This document shows, piece by piece, positions 1 to 12,400 of a stretch of DNA of 64,000 nucleotides (its first letter is position 1; every line of letters begins with the position of its first letter). Position numbers and translations under genes: made by a program. The notes below the pieces were generated by a model. That model had not been told where the DNA came from, did not search any database, and saw nothing but the letters and a program-made list of their open reading frames with translations. Origin of the DNA: Patiria pectinifera (Eukaryota > Echinodermata > Asteroidea > Valvatida > Asterinidae); the NCBI GenBank assembly GCA_029964075.1, contig CM057142.1, forward strand, positions 33,792,392-33,856,391, in the 5' to 3' direction.

Positions 1-289
1 CACCTCAAACACTACTACCTAAATTATCCCTCTTTAATATCTCAACTAATAATTAAAATTAATGATAATAAAACAGGCAATTGATTTGAAAGGTGGCGTG
101 AGTTTCTTGACGAGGCCGTGTGGCCTGCTATTATTTCTACCATACCACTTGGTATAGTTACGTCACTACATTTCTGATTGAGATCCAACCCTACTGTTGG
201 AACAGTTGCCGGTGACGTAAGCTTTTCCTTGTTAGGCTCACCCCATCCCAAAACTCACCCCGAGCCGTTTCTATAACCATCGGACTTAC

Positions 290-423
290 TTGTTGGCAGC
301 TACAGCGCACATAGCTGCAAGTATTCCAGGTCGCGTGGACTTACCACCGAATGCTCCACCCATTCGCTTGATACGGCAGACCACTCTGTTCCTTGGTATG
401 CCCAAGGCCTCAGCAACCATGCT
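290..423 (-). CDS. XDH: XDH-like exon 21, GGAFGGK loop (last exon in window)
   Basis: Encodes [31 protein letters not shown] and [13 protein letters not shown]. An internal GTAAG at 340-344 looks like a donor but is coding, because the frame continues with family sequence to the real donor AACAA|GTAAGT at 289-288. Phe of GGAFGG is conserved (bovine Phe798). The position of bovine Glu802 is Ser (337-339). The next exon is beyond the left edge. Confidence 0.92.
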
Positions 424-3400
424 CTGCCAAATAGAAGAATACCAAAACCAACAAAATACACCAACATATACAACGATAATGTTTGCATTATGACACTCGC
501 GTCTTCTTCATTGATTGTATGTTGTATGATGAAGAAACGTCTGAATGTGAAATGCATTCCAACAGATATGAGCCCAGTCGATCACAAGTCAATCAGGACA
601 GGAATACTGACACATAAATGCCCCATAGTCGAGTCATTGGAATATTTCCTCATTTGACAGGATTAAGTTCGATAATGCCGACTGGTAATGACTTACGATG
701 AATGCGATTCCTTGGTTACAACTCTGGCGGCACTCTAAAAAGTCCAGGGTCAGATTTGGCCCCGAAATCCGGGTCCTATGGGGCCTGCCACTTTTCCGGG
801 TCAAAAGGACACTTCTGCGGATCAAAACGACAATTTTCCGGGTCGAAATGACCCGCACAATATCGTGTCATTTTGACTCGGAAAAGTGTCATTTCGACCC
901 GGAAATGTGTCATTTTGACCCTGATAAGTGTTAGGCCAACAGGACCTGGATTCCGGGTCAAACCCGACCCGGAACTTTTTAGAGTGAACGTTCCTTACAT
1001 TATATGAACATGCTTGATTTTAAATTTCGGCATATGTCGTTGACGTCTCTGTACCAACAGCTTTCAAAGAAAAAAAAACACTTTCTTTTCTTCCAACCTT
1101 CTTGTTTCACAAGTGGTAAGACAATTCACTGCGCGCCTTTTTATTGCCTATCTTTGCTTTAGCTTGATAAGCAATAGCGTATTACCAGTTCCAGCTATGC
1201 AATAGCGTATTACCGACCTGTGGGAGCATTGGCCATTGTGTAGAACTAAAGACTTCGATTTCTCCCCCGTCTCTTGGAATGACTAGAGTTGAGCATGTCT
1301 CCAAGTAGAAGTGCTCCTGGCCACCAATCTTCATGTCCCCTTCTAAGACGCGTTTCGATGTCCCCAACGCTTCATCCACGTTGCCCTTCTTGATGCTGAG
1401 GTTAGATGCATGGAAGAAGGAGTTCTGATCGATGGCATCCTATCAGAAAAAAAGTAACAGTGGAGCTATGTGAAACTCAGTGAGGTCTCACTCACAATAA
1501 AGTTATTACAGGTAGAGTGCAAGTATCAGAAGACCACATTACGAACAGAAAGAACGTGCTTTATGCCATTGATTAGTGGGTTACGATAGAAAGTAAAATA
1601 TAAGGAATTCAGGGGATTCCATCGATTGCAGTTAGACCTACATTCCTTTTCATGTATCCCCAATAAACACATAAGTTGATGTTATTACAGTGTCATAGGG
1701 CAATTAAAAACGAAACTCCAATCTGCAAATTTGCAATTTTCATGCAAAAAGAAGGTGAAAATAAGACAGGTTTATACTGTTAGACAACGTGCTGTTTGTG
1801 TTTACTTCAGAACAAGAAAAATTAGAACCTTTTTTTTCTAATGGGCGCACGTGTTGTTAAAATACACTATTATATCTACCGAACTGACACATTCTTATCT
1901 ACGGCCTTAAACTTTTAAGGGCTGTTTTCCACATCAAACCATTATAACACCCGACTTTCGACATTATACAGTTTTGAAAATAATAATGCAATTCTAGAAT
2001 CAAATATGATAATCAGATAACAAAATCTGATAATTTTAACAGAAGAAAGGCAACTATCTATCCCGATAAGGGAATAATTTTGATTATTTTGGAAGTCATT
2101 TTTACACACAAAAACACACCCATTCTTGTTCCGTAATTATGGGGACTAAGGGAGAGTTTTTTCTTGGTACTATGGGGACCGAAAATGCTGTTGGAACAGC
2201 AGAAAGTCCCACAACTCGGTCCTAATTTGCCTAACAATAAACACCTGCCCCATAACGCGATGACGGCACGCCCACTTCATTTGTTTGACGTCCTATATGT
2301 GAATGACCCAACTAAATAGACCTAACACTTTCCTGGCTTACTCCACGTGCCTATACCTACCTGTATGGTAATGATAGCAGGTAGGTCCTCGTACTCAACT
2401 TGTACCAGTCGAGCGGCTCGCTGTGCGATGGCCTGAGTATCAGCCACAACCACGGCAATGACTTGCCCGACACAAGTCACCTACATCACAATCAGGAATG
2501 ATCATAACGAATGAAAATGGTTTACTCAAACGCCAACAGTGTACAAGTCAAACATGTTGGCACTTATTCATGTGCCAACATGTTTGCATATGGGCAATTC
2601 CACGGTTATTCACGTTACAATTTGATGAACTTTTGAGTTTCCTTGGGCTGGAATTTCCTTACTGAAAGGGTTTAATAACTGTTATCCCCATGGTAGATAG
2701 AGTAGACCTAGACCTACCTAAGCACCAAAGATTACATCCAGAAAAATGTGTTATATATGATAAACGAGACACACAAAATCGGTTACTCATGTTACGAAAA
2801 TGTAAAGTGAGTGACCGATTTTTTGCGTCTTGTTTATCATATCACATTTTTCTGGATGTTATCTTTGGTGCTTAGGTAGGTCTAGGTCTACTCTATCTAC
2901 CATGGGGATAATAGTTATTAAACCTTTTTAGTAAGGTATTTACAGCCCAAGGAAACTCAAAAGTACATCAAAAATGTAAAGTGAGTAACCGTGGAATTGC
3001 CCACATGCATGTCTGCATGTGTTGTTTATTTCCAAGTAGGCATTTCTTGATTCTGTGTACCTGTATACAATCAAATACATATGTTTTCACATTTTATGAT
3101 TATACATTTATACATGGCCAGAAAATTAAACGTTTTTGTTTTTCTGTCGGGGGTTCAAACCCTATTGTGGAGACGCACTTACATTTTCCCCCTGATGTTT
3201 AGATCAAGAAAAGAAAAAAACATCCTCCCCGTGTGGTCAATTGCCAGTTCAAAAGTTACACCTTTGGTCGCTTGGATGTCTTTTTAGCAGTGTTGTAGTC
3301 GAGTCCTCCTCATCCGAGTCCGAGTCCGAGTCCGAGTCCTTGTCAATTTTGATGTCCCGTCGAGTCGTCTCGAGAGAGTGAAAAAAAGACTCGAGTCGAA

Positions 3401-6400
3401 GGATCGAGTCCTGATATTAACGGAACAAATAAAACTTGAAGTATCAAAAATCCAGCTGAAACAACAGTCAACAGTCATGCAGTTCAACACGGTAAACAAC
3501 ACACGCGAACGTGATTAATATTACTGATTGTGTGTAAAGTGAAGCGAGCGACGCAGATCATTGAGATTTTGGGTGTTTTATGGGTCCAACCACCCCAAAC
3601 CCGGAAGTTGTATCGTACATGCAATACGCGGCACGTTGGGCGATATTGATCATATTGGGCGTGTAAAAGCACCCACGTGCGCTAAATGGGTATGAATTCG
3701 AGCCCAATTGTATGGCGTTGATTCCATGCGGCTGAGATAGCTCCTTGTCATTGTGTCAACCATGTTAGTAATATTGAACAAAAAGTCCAACACATCGGCA
3801 AGCAACTGAATAACTGATGAATCGATTTATTTGGTGGGCAATTGAATGAATCAATTGATCATTGATCAATCGGCAAGTTTATTTTGCGAGCGGCAGAACT
3901 GCGGAATTCGGTTCCACAGCAAACCAAATCAAGGTGAAAGACATAAAATAAAGACCGATTTTGCCGGACTCGAGCGGACTCAAAGCCAAGTCCTCGAGTC
4001 CTTGGGGTCGAGTCGAGTCAGGTCCTTGAGCAAGGACTCGGACTCGAGTCCAAGTCCGAGTCCTTGAAAAAAGGACTCGAGTCCGGACTCGAGTCCGAGT
4101 CCCGAGTCCGAGTCCTACAACACTGCTTTTTAGGCACCTATCGTTTTCAGAATATTGATGAATACGGTTACTTAAGTGTAATCTCCCCAACTATAGTATG
4201 CCATTACATTTTTCCTGTGAGAATCACCATGTTTGATTCAATATGTCACGTTTCAATAGTCTATATACCTAGTTTGTTTTTGTTTAGTGATTTATTTGTT
4301 TGTTTGTTGGTTGGTTGGGGTGTTTGTTTGTTTGTTTGTTGGGGGTGTTTGCTTCTTTGTTTCCTGAAGTTGTACCTCCCCGTCAGCGAATAACAGATCA
4401 TCCTTCACCGGAGTGGCTCCCACTGCGTTGCTCCCAGGAACATCCTTCATGTCCACGAACGAATGGACGCCTGTCAGGGCCACAGCCGCAGTCGAATCGA
4501 CAGAGCTATAATAAATGGAACGTTTGGTTTCATTTCGACTATTAACAGCAAAAGTCACCAAATATAATGGGGATTCGGGCATTTCAAAGAAAAAGTAAAT
4601 GTAGGAATTCAGTTACTTAAACTACTTATAGCGCCACAATCAGTTGCCGTTAATTAAGCTCCCTATATATGGCGTCACGAAGGCAAATTCATTACAAAAT
4701 CACCCCGTTGAATCTGTTTTATCATGACCCTAAAACTAAAACAAAAATGACAGTGATTCACGTAATTTTAAATGCACACTTATTCGAGTCGTACATTAAA
4801 CAGTTGGGGGTTCGGAAGAGCAATGATATTCCATAGATCTCACGACAAAGAATATATACTTTTAAAAAATACATGAAGATACAAAAAGTAGTCCAGTTAT
4901 TATTGTCATCACACCATGGGCGGAGATCCGGGGGGATGGGGGATATACCCCCCCCCCAACCCAACCCCCCCCCATTTTTGGGTAGGGGGATGGTGTATAC
5001 AATCATCCCCCAGAATTTCCATCACCCTTTATTAAATAGCGCCCTCAATCTGCGAATAGTTCCCCCGCTTTTCAAATATTTTGCAGGCGCAAATGTTTTC
5101 AGGGTCACTTTTTTGAAGGGGGGATTGTGATCATCCCCCCACTTTGTGACACAGTTCTCTGCCAATGCATCAAAATGGTACACCGCCAAAATCATTGAAA
5201 ATGATTTAATATCTATTGTTTTACTTTAATGTGCTTTTGGCACGAGCTTATTCATAAACAAAGTAGGTGAAATGACTGCAGTATAACAATTACAGGTTAC
5301 TTTTTATAGTCAACATTTCAAAAAAAAATCGAACATTTTCAAAAGTGTTTTGGAGAGTCTTGTGAAGCCAGGCCGTCTGTGGCCAATACATTGAAATTAA
5401 TAAGACTAGTTTGTTTTGCAAAGTGTTCAGGGACCAATGTAGAAAAAAAACAGGAGAAACTTACATGATCTTGGCATGGGCCTTCTTGCTCAAGACCACA
5501 CCCAGGTAAAATTCACCTGTATGGAGTTATAATGAAACATACAAGACTTCCTTTCATAATGTTGATGTTGAGAAAGGTGTACTGTACTGCAAAGAAAGTC
5601 ATATTGACTTTGTAAATAGATGAATTACTTGGTATTCTGTGGCATCAACCTTAAGCCATATTCGCATTGGACATTTTTTTGGTAAATTCTAAAGAATGTA
5701 AAAATTCGATTGGGTAAAATCTTAACAGGGTTCGCACTTTGACTTGGGATTTTTTTACCGAGGGCATGGATAAAGTTAAGTAACCGAGCTTGGCGCCTGC
5801 AGCCAGGCCAGCTGGGCATAAACGTTGGATCCGCGCGATCGACTGTCCAATATCCTCGTTCGTCGTAATGTAATGGACCGTTGTTCGCTACTATCAGTAA
5901 ATAGACTTTATTCACGAATCGGCCATATTAAATTGACAGCGAGGCAAACTCCTAATTTTTGGAACTTGCGAGTAGGAATGAAAGCAATGATATGAAAAGT
6001 TCATTACAAATTAAAACCAGTCCGCTCTGATGAATAATTTAAAATTTGTGATTGAACATACCTTAATGTTTTAAGCCACATTTAAAAAGAAGGGAGCTCA
6101 GATCGGACGATGAGCAATTTTTTTATATCGGAATTGAACTGTGAATGCCGTTGTGTTAGGTAGCTGATGGATGCGTTGATAGCTATCGAACGTATACGTT
6201 AAGCATATAAAATCGCAGGCTCATATATGTCTTATAATTATACGTTCGCTGGGCTCTGCGACGATGGAATGAGATGCCAACCTGTGATGGAAGGAATATC
6301 GTCCACATACACAGCCTCTCCAGTGGCCTGCTTGAGGGCGGACTGATGGGTCAAAGGTCGCCCTGCTGCATCTGACTCCGGCTGACCTGATGGCACATCC

Positions 6401-9400
6401 TAAGATGGAGGAGACAATTACATTAAGCCAAATCTGGAGACGAAGTCCAAATCTAAACCCAAACTTTGCTGTTCAAGAGAACCAATTTTCATGCAGTAAA
6501 ATAATATGCGATTAAACAGTTCATCATTCATATCGTCACTGGTATTTGAAACTATGATGTGCCAAATTTAATTAAATATTTCTTTTGTACATAAGAAATA
6601 TTACCTGATACATTTGCACTCCCACTGCAGGGTTCGTATGGAGGCGCTGATTGGCTGTTTTGTAGGATCTTGGAATACTTGAACCACTCAATCCAGGCTG
6701 AATAAAAGTATTAAACACCAAAATCAATATTTATTCAATACAACTGCCACACTGTACAGCCATGTTTTTGGCATACTTAAACACAATCTTGCTATCACTT
6801 TGTAAACACGTTTAGAAGCTAAACATTACTTGGTCAATTCCTAAACATCAATGTTCAATGGCTAAACACTATCCATCCTTACGCTAAACATGTTTAGTAT
6901 TTAAACAAAAGTGTTTAGAAAAGTGTTGAATTGCTAAACACAGTTTTTGCAGTGTACAAACTGTTTCGGATGTGGCAAAAGTTTGTGGAGTGTTTTCAGC
7001 CCGCCTATATATCAGGAACTGTCTGAAAACTGAATGACGAGAACACACAAAAACCTAATATACATGAATGTAGTTCCCAATGACGAAAATATGAAAATCA
7101 GCAGATTGCTCTTGAGTCGTCGTGACTCACCAACTTTAAGTTGATCTGTTCTAGGACGGCCAGGTAGAATTTGAAGAAGAAGCTGAGTGTGAGTGACTGG
7201 CGATAGGGCTCCATACCGCCCGGTGCACCGGGAGTTAGGGGTAGATCTGCCAACAGTAATGGGCTCATCGCCTCCATCAAACCGTTAGCCCATTTCCTGT
7301 CATTTAATTGATGTTTCATCACTTGAATGCTATAATGTAGGCTAATAATTCGGCGACCATGTTTAATAGGGGATATTACATGTACTAAGTTTGCGCGCTC
7401 GATGCTCTATATAGCCATCAGCCTGGGCGTTTGGTCGGTATCAAATAATACTGCTTATTATTGCAAGTTGTGCAACCCTGTAGTTGGAAAATATGTGATA
7501 GCGTTGCAGCGGTGGCAGCTTTTTGGGTGCTATCACTTTTGAAAGAAAAATGGCGGCCAAAACATCCTTGTTACCACATATAATTAATCCGGTAACAGGC
7601 ATATTGGCGGCCATTTTGAAAAAACAATTAAAAGTGATAACAACCAAAAAACTGCCCCACCGCTCACACTTGTAAAGCTATCACACACTTTCCAACTCTA
7701 GATGTGCATAACCTTACCAAAAAGCACTATGAGCATTGCTCCTTTCGATCATCTGATACGGTACCGGTGGCCCAAGTTTTGGACCGAAGCTGATAGTTAT
7801 GATAGACAAATTTCAAATTGGCGCTTAAGCTGAGTGCCCCAGGCCCAGTGTTGACTTTTGTTGAGAGGATTAAAAAAAAGTCCTCAATTCATACAATGGC
7901 TTAGCACTGCGAGCTTTTTGCTAGTTTGAAAACAATTTGCCAGCATGAACGATTAAAGAATGCGCGACTGCCGCGCCTCCTCTCGGTTTCGTGCTACCAC
8001 AATAACGACTTCTGTGGTTGAATATGTCTTTGACTTCAGGTTTCTGTTCTCATAAAAAAAATATGTTTCTTACCAATTCGGATTTTTTTACTGTGCAATT
8101 CTTTACCAACTGTTAGGCTGCACAAGGTAATTGTTTTAAAGATATTGTGGAAATCATTATAATCCCACCGAATTGGCAAAGCGTGAGAAGTGACTAAGTG
8201 ACAATTAAGCTGACAGCAAAGTTACATTTACACCAAATGTATTATCAGATTATCATTATGGTGTTTGGATTAAATTGAGTAAATTTATTGCAGTCGTTTT
8301 GGCACTTGTTAAAACTATATCTTAGAGGTAGTATTAATGTATTTTTCGGCTATGAGCAATTAACAATATGACAATCCCATCCGATTTTCCCACTCAGCAT
8401 GAGCAAAGGTCAACTCACATTCCCTTAATTTTCTCCATGGTCTTCTTAGCCAGCACCGTGGTTGGAGCCATGCCACCGTACGCCAGCCAACACTCCTGTA
8501 CTTCGTTAGTACCAGGCTTCAAGATTACCCTCATGCCAGCATTGACTATGGCCACATCATCTACGCGGCGAAGGGCTTGCTTGTAGCCGTAGAAATACTC
8601 GTTCTGGCATGATGAAGGAATTAATACTTAAGGCATATAGGATCATTTGCGTTTTGTGCATTTTGTTCGCTTTCAATAATAACATTACTCATAATCCAAG
8701 ATAAAATTTTCAAAGCCGAACCTGTTGAAGAGTCAGCTCAGTGGATATGACACTTTCGAGAAAACAGTGAAAACTCATGCACAACCTTTTGAGCACGAAA
8801 CACGATTTCGTCAATAGAACTCTTTATTTAAAAAAAAAATCAGTCAATAGACTGATCGTTGGAAATCACCTACATTTCTTGATTTCTTCTAAATGACAGC
8901 AAGCCAGACGGAATAATTTCACTGGGTGTTCAGTACCAGTTCAATCTTTAATCCAGGTAAGTTTTTTTCGTTAATAATTCGGTAAGTTACTTTTGGGATA
9001 AATACACATGATCATATATGGCCTTAACGGCCAAGTCACACCAGACGGTACAGGGTGAGTAAAAAAAAAAGCGTAACCCAAATGTCGGGACCAGTGTTTA
9101 AGTGAATTTCTGCATGTAGCCCTTTCAAAATCTAGGATACAAAAGCCCAGTGTTTAAGCTATTCGTCATTACAATCTCATCATGCAACTTTCACACACTT
9201 TCCGTTACAACCACCGTTTTAAAAACCACTGTCCACGGAACATGTGGTGTGTTCTTCATTCAGAAGAAAAAGGGTGTGCGTTCTTTCAGCAAGACGAAAA
9301 AAATCACACACAGCTATGTGATTTGTTTTCGTTTTGCTGAAAGAACACTTACCTTCTGTTGATCCGTGGACAGAAATTTAAAACACGGTGGTTGTGTTTA

Positions 9401-12400
9401 AAATTATGTTACTTGAAAAGTACATGAGTGATTTGAATGTTTCTTGTACTAAAAAAAGCTTATAAATTGGGCTTTTGTATCCTAGATTTTGAAAGGGCTA
9501 CATGCAGAAATTAACTTAAACAATGGTTCCGACATTTGGGTTTCGCTTTTTTTGACTCACCCTGTATTTAAAGGCAACTTTTTGAAATAGTTAATTAAAA
9601 TTCATCAGAACATCACAGGGAATTGAAATTTGCTAGTTAATTTCTTTTCAGATGTTACCTTGAACAGGTGCATTGCCTCGGGTGTCACGGCTCAATACCG
9701 TGTTATACCACTTAGCTGGGCGTATGTTTTTAAGCTGCACTAATTGAACTTATCGACGCTGATTTTGAGATTTTGGTTACATTCTTAGGATGGAATTTTG
9801 CGTCAAGGAGATGTCTAAATTCAATTTTAGTTTTGCTCTTCACATTGGAATTACCCTTTCAATTTTTGCCTTTTGAACTTACATTTCCCCAACGCAAATT
9901 ATTAATATATAGTAACCGGTTGTTGTACTCGCTGTTATATCGGATTCGAACAAGCCAGCAGACCCTAGAAAGCTTGGAGGTCAAGTGATAAGACGTCTGC
10001 ACTGTAAGGAGGAGGTTGTGGGTTCGAATCCTATCCGGTGATGCTTGTGATTTTCTTTTCTTCGCAAGCCCTCGGACAATACAGTGTTAAAGTGAGTGAC
10101 GGGTAAATCCAAATGTTGAGAGTTACGGTTGCATTTTACATTTTCACTACCATGGTTTAAAAGATTTCAAACAGTCCTTTGTCAATTTACCCCAGTTGTA
10201 AACGGAATGTCAACAGTCAGGACGACTTCATCGTTGCCGATAATGCTCTTCCTGTAAACGGTGAAGAAATTGCCGTCTATCTTAACAGTGCGTGTACCTA
10301 ATATAAAAATGACAAATACAATATTGCACAAAGAAAAATGTGGGGGAGTGTGGCCTAGTGGAATAGGGTTCGTGACTCATGATCAGAGGGTCAGGGGTTC
10401 GAATTCAGCTGCCGGCCATATGTTGTGTCCTTGGGCAAGCCACTTCACCCCACTTGCCTCTCTCCACCCGTAGGAGTATAAATGGGTACCGGCATTATCT
10501 GGGGAGTACCCTGCGATGGACTGGCATCCCATCCAGGGGGAATAGAAATATTCTCAATCGTTTCATGCTACTGAAACCGGAGACAAACTCCGGCATGATG
10601 GGCCACATTGGCTCGTGACAGACTTTACTTTTTTTTGTTTACAAAGAAAAATCCCAACGGTTGAGGACAACCGATTTAAAGGTAGCGCACCATCGACAAA
10701 TGTTTTCGGCAACTTTTTCTTTCTCAAAATGTTCTTTTAGTAAGTCAAGATTTACAATTTACAACCTTTCAATTGAGGAAGGTTATTTGTTGCTAACGAT
10801 CGTTTTGGATCATAGGGAAAGGCCAAATGGTTCGAGTGTTTTCCTCAAAAGAAGCAGGAAGCAACATAACGTTCCCATCAGGCTTTGACGTTTTTCGGCC
10901 TGCATCATTTTTCGATGATCTTGCAAATGAATCCTTGTGTGATCATACCTCTTTTGGATGTGAGTTGGAGTTTGCACATTGCGGCCATCAGCAGAGGATT
11001 CAGATCAGATATGGGGCTGCCAGTTGCTATGTTACCACCCAGAGACTACAATAAACACACACAAAAATGTTAGAATGCAAACACAGCCTATATAGGCTAG
11101 AACGTTACTTTCGTAACTGTGGCCTCGAAGGTATAACGGAGATGGGAGTTTTGTTGTCAGATCTAACGTCAGTATAATTATAGGCCTACTTACGGCAACG
11201 TTTCTGATCTGGTGCCCGGCAAACCAGCGAAGCATCTCCACAATTGCTGCATACACCCGGGTCTTCGGTTCTGCTCAGAGACAAATGAAAACAACCAATC
11301 AATGAAGTCACATGGCGGTGAAACAAGGAATGATAGCATCTTACATAATACCGTTTGATCATCTACTAAATCAAGTCAATCATAGTCCAGGTCAGGTCAT
11401 GTATACTGAAATTTGTATCCTTGTGGAGACATTTCTTTGTTCTCGTGTACTAAAGTTTTCGAGTTTGGAAGTACAGTTTCAAAATGCTCTTATTTTAACC
11501 AGAATTAATTTCCTTTGCTGAAATTCGGACTTAATATCCCTTTTCTAAAACTCTACCATTTGCGACAAATCAACATGCCTTTGAAATTCCTAGTTTTGAG
11601 TAAAATCCATCCATTTTGTGAAAACCGTGTGGAGACGTATTCATCTATAGAAATTGCCCTGTGGAGACGTATACAATCTTCAACTTGTTCCCTATTGTGT
11701 GCATGTCTCCAGAGGGCACGGTGTATCGGATCACCAACATGGGACGACAAATGACAAGAAAGTTACTACAGCTAATTTGAATAGCTTTTAAACGACTAGA
11801 TGGGTTGTGATTGAGTTGTGATTGCTGTGGTGACTTCACTTAACGTTCGATGTTTACACGGTATTTCAAACGCTATAGGTTCTGAATATTGAGAAACCGA
11901 GGTGCGGATTCAGTGTTGTGTCTGCAATTCAGTTTAGGGCTAAAACGGGACCGGTTCTTATGGGCTCCGTGCGCTAACAAGAGGGTGCCCTTTTACCTAT
12001 CAACGACGTCCCATGTGAAGGACATTTAGCTGCCGACGCGCACCGTTCCTTGTGTGTGACGCACGTACACCAGGGGATTTGTACTATGTACACGCGCAGT
12101 GGTAAATACGCGCGTCGCGGCAAAATTGCAGTCAGGCAAGATGGCGTCGGTCGGTCACCCTCAACTGTACTTTCTTTGCCGGTAAGGGGGTACTTGTGAA
12201 CGGAGCGGATACTAGATGTTGTGCTTGAGCTTTGCTGATTTCTCCAAAAAGTAATAACGGTCTGACCTTACTTTACCTGGTTGGGTAAGTACGACATTCT
12301 GAAGGTACTCATTGAGTGACGTCAGAGACACAGATGCCCCCACTCTGATTCCAGTGGGCGTGGTCTCGATTTTAGTCAAATCGGGTATATGATTGACATC

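Noticed and set aside
42..251. 69-codon minus ORF as the next XDH-like exon
   Set aside because: None of the three frames gives the expected GRPVR...EDMLITGG sequence, so the next exon must be outside the window.
340..345. GTAAG as the end of XDH-like exon 21
   Set aside because: The frame reads on through family-like sequence ([13 protein letters not shown]) to a better donor at 289-288, so the internal GTAAG is coding.
3284..4190. Arg-Thr and Ser-Arg repeat ORFs
   Set aside because: They are translations of the GAGTCC hexamer in the hAT-type element.
7297..7329. Upstream extension of XDH-like exon 14 to an ATTATAG acceptor
   Set aside because: It would duplicate about ten residues already supplied by the end of exon 13; the ACAG acceptor at 7298-7297 gives the correct phase and alignment.
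9968..10060. A functional tRNA gene
   Set aside because: B-box present, but no complete cloverleaf or acceptor stem; better explained as SINE-derived.
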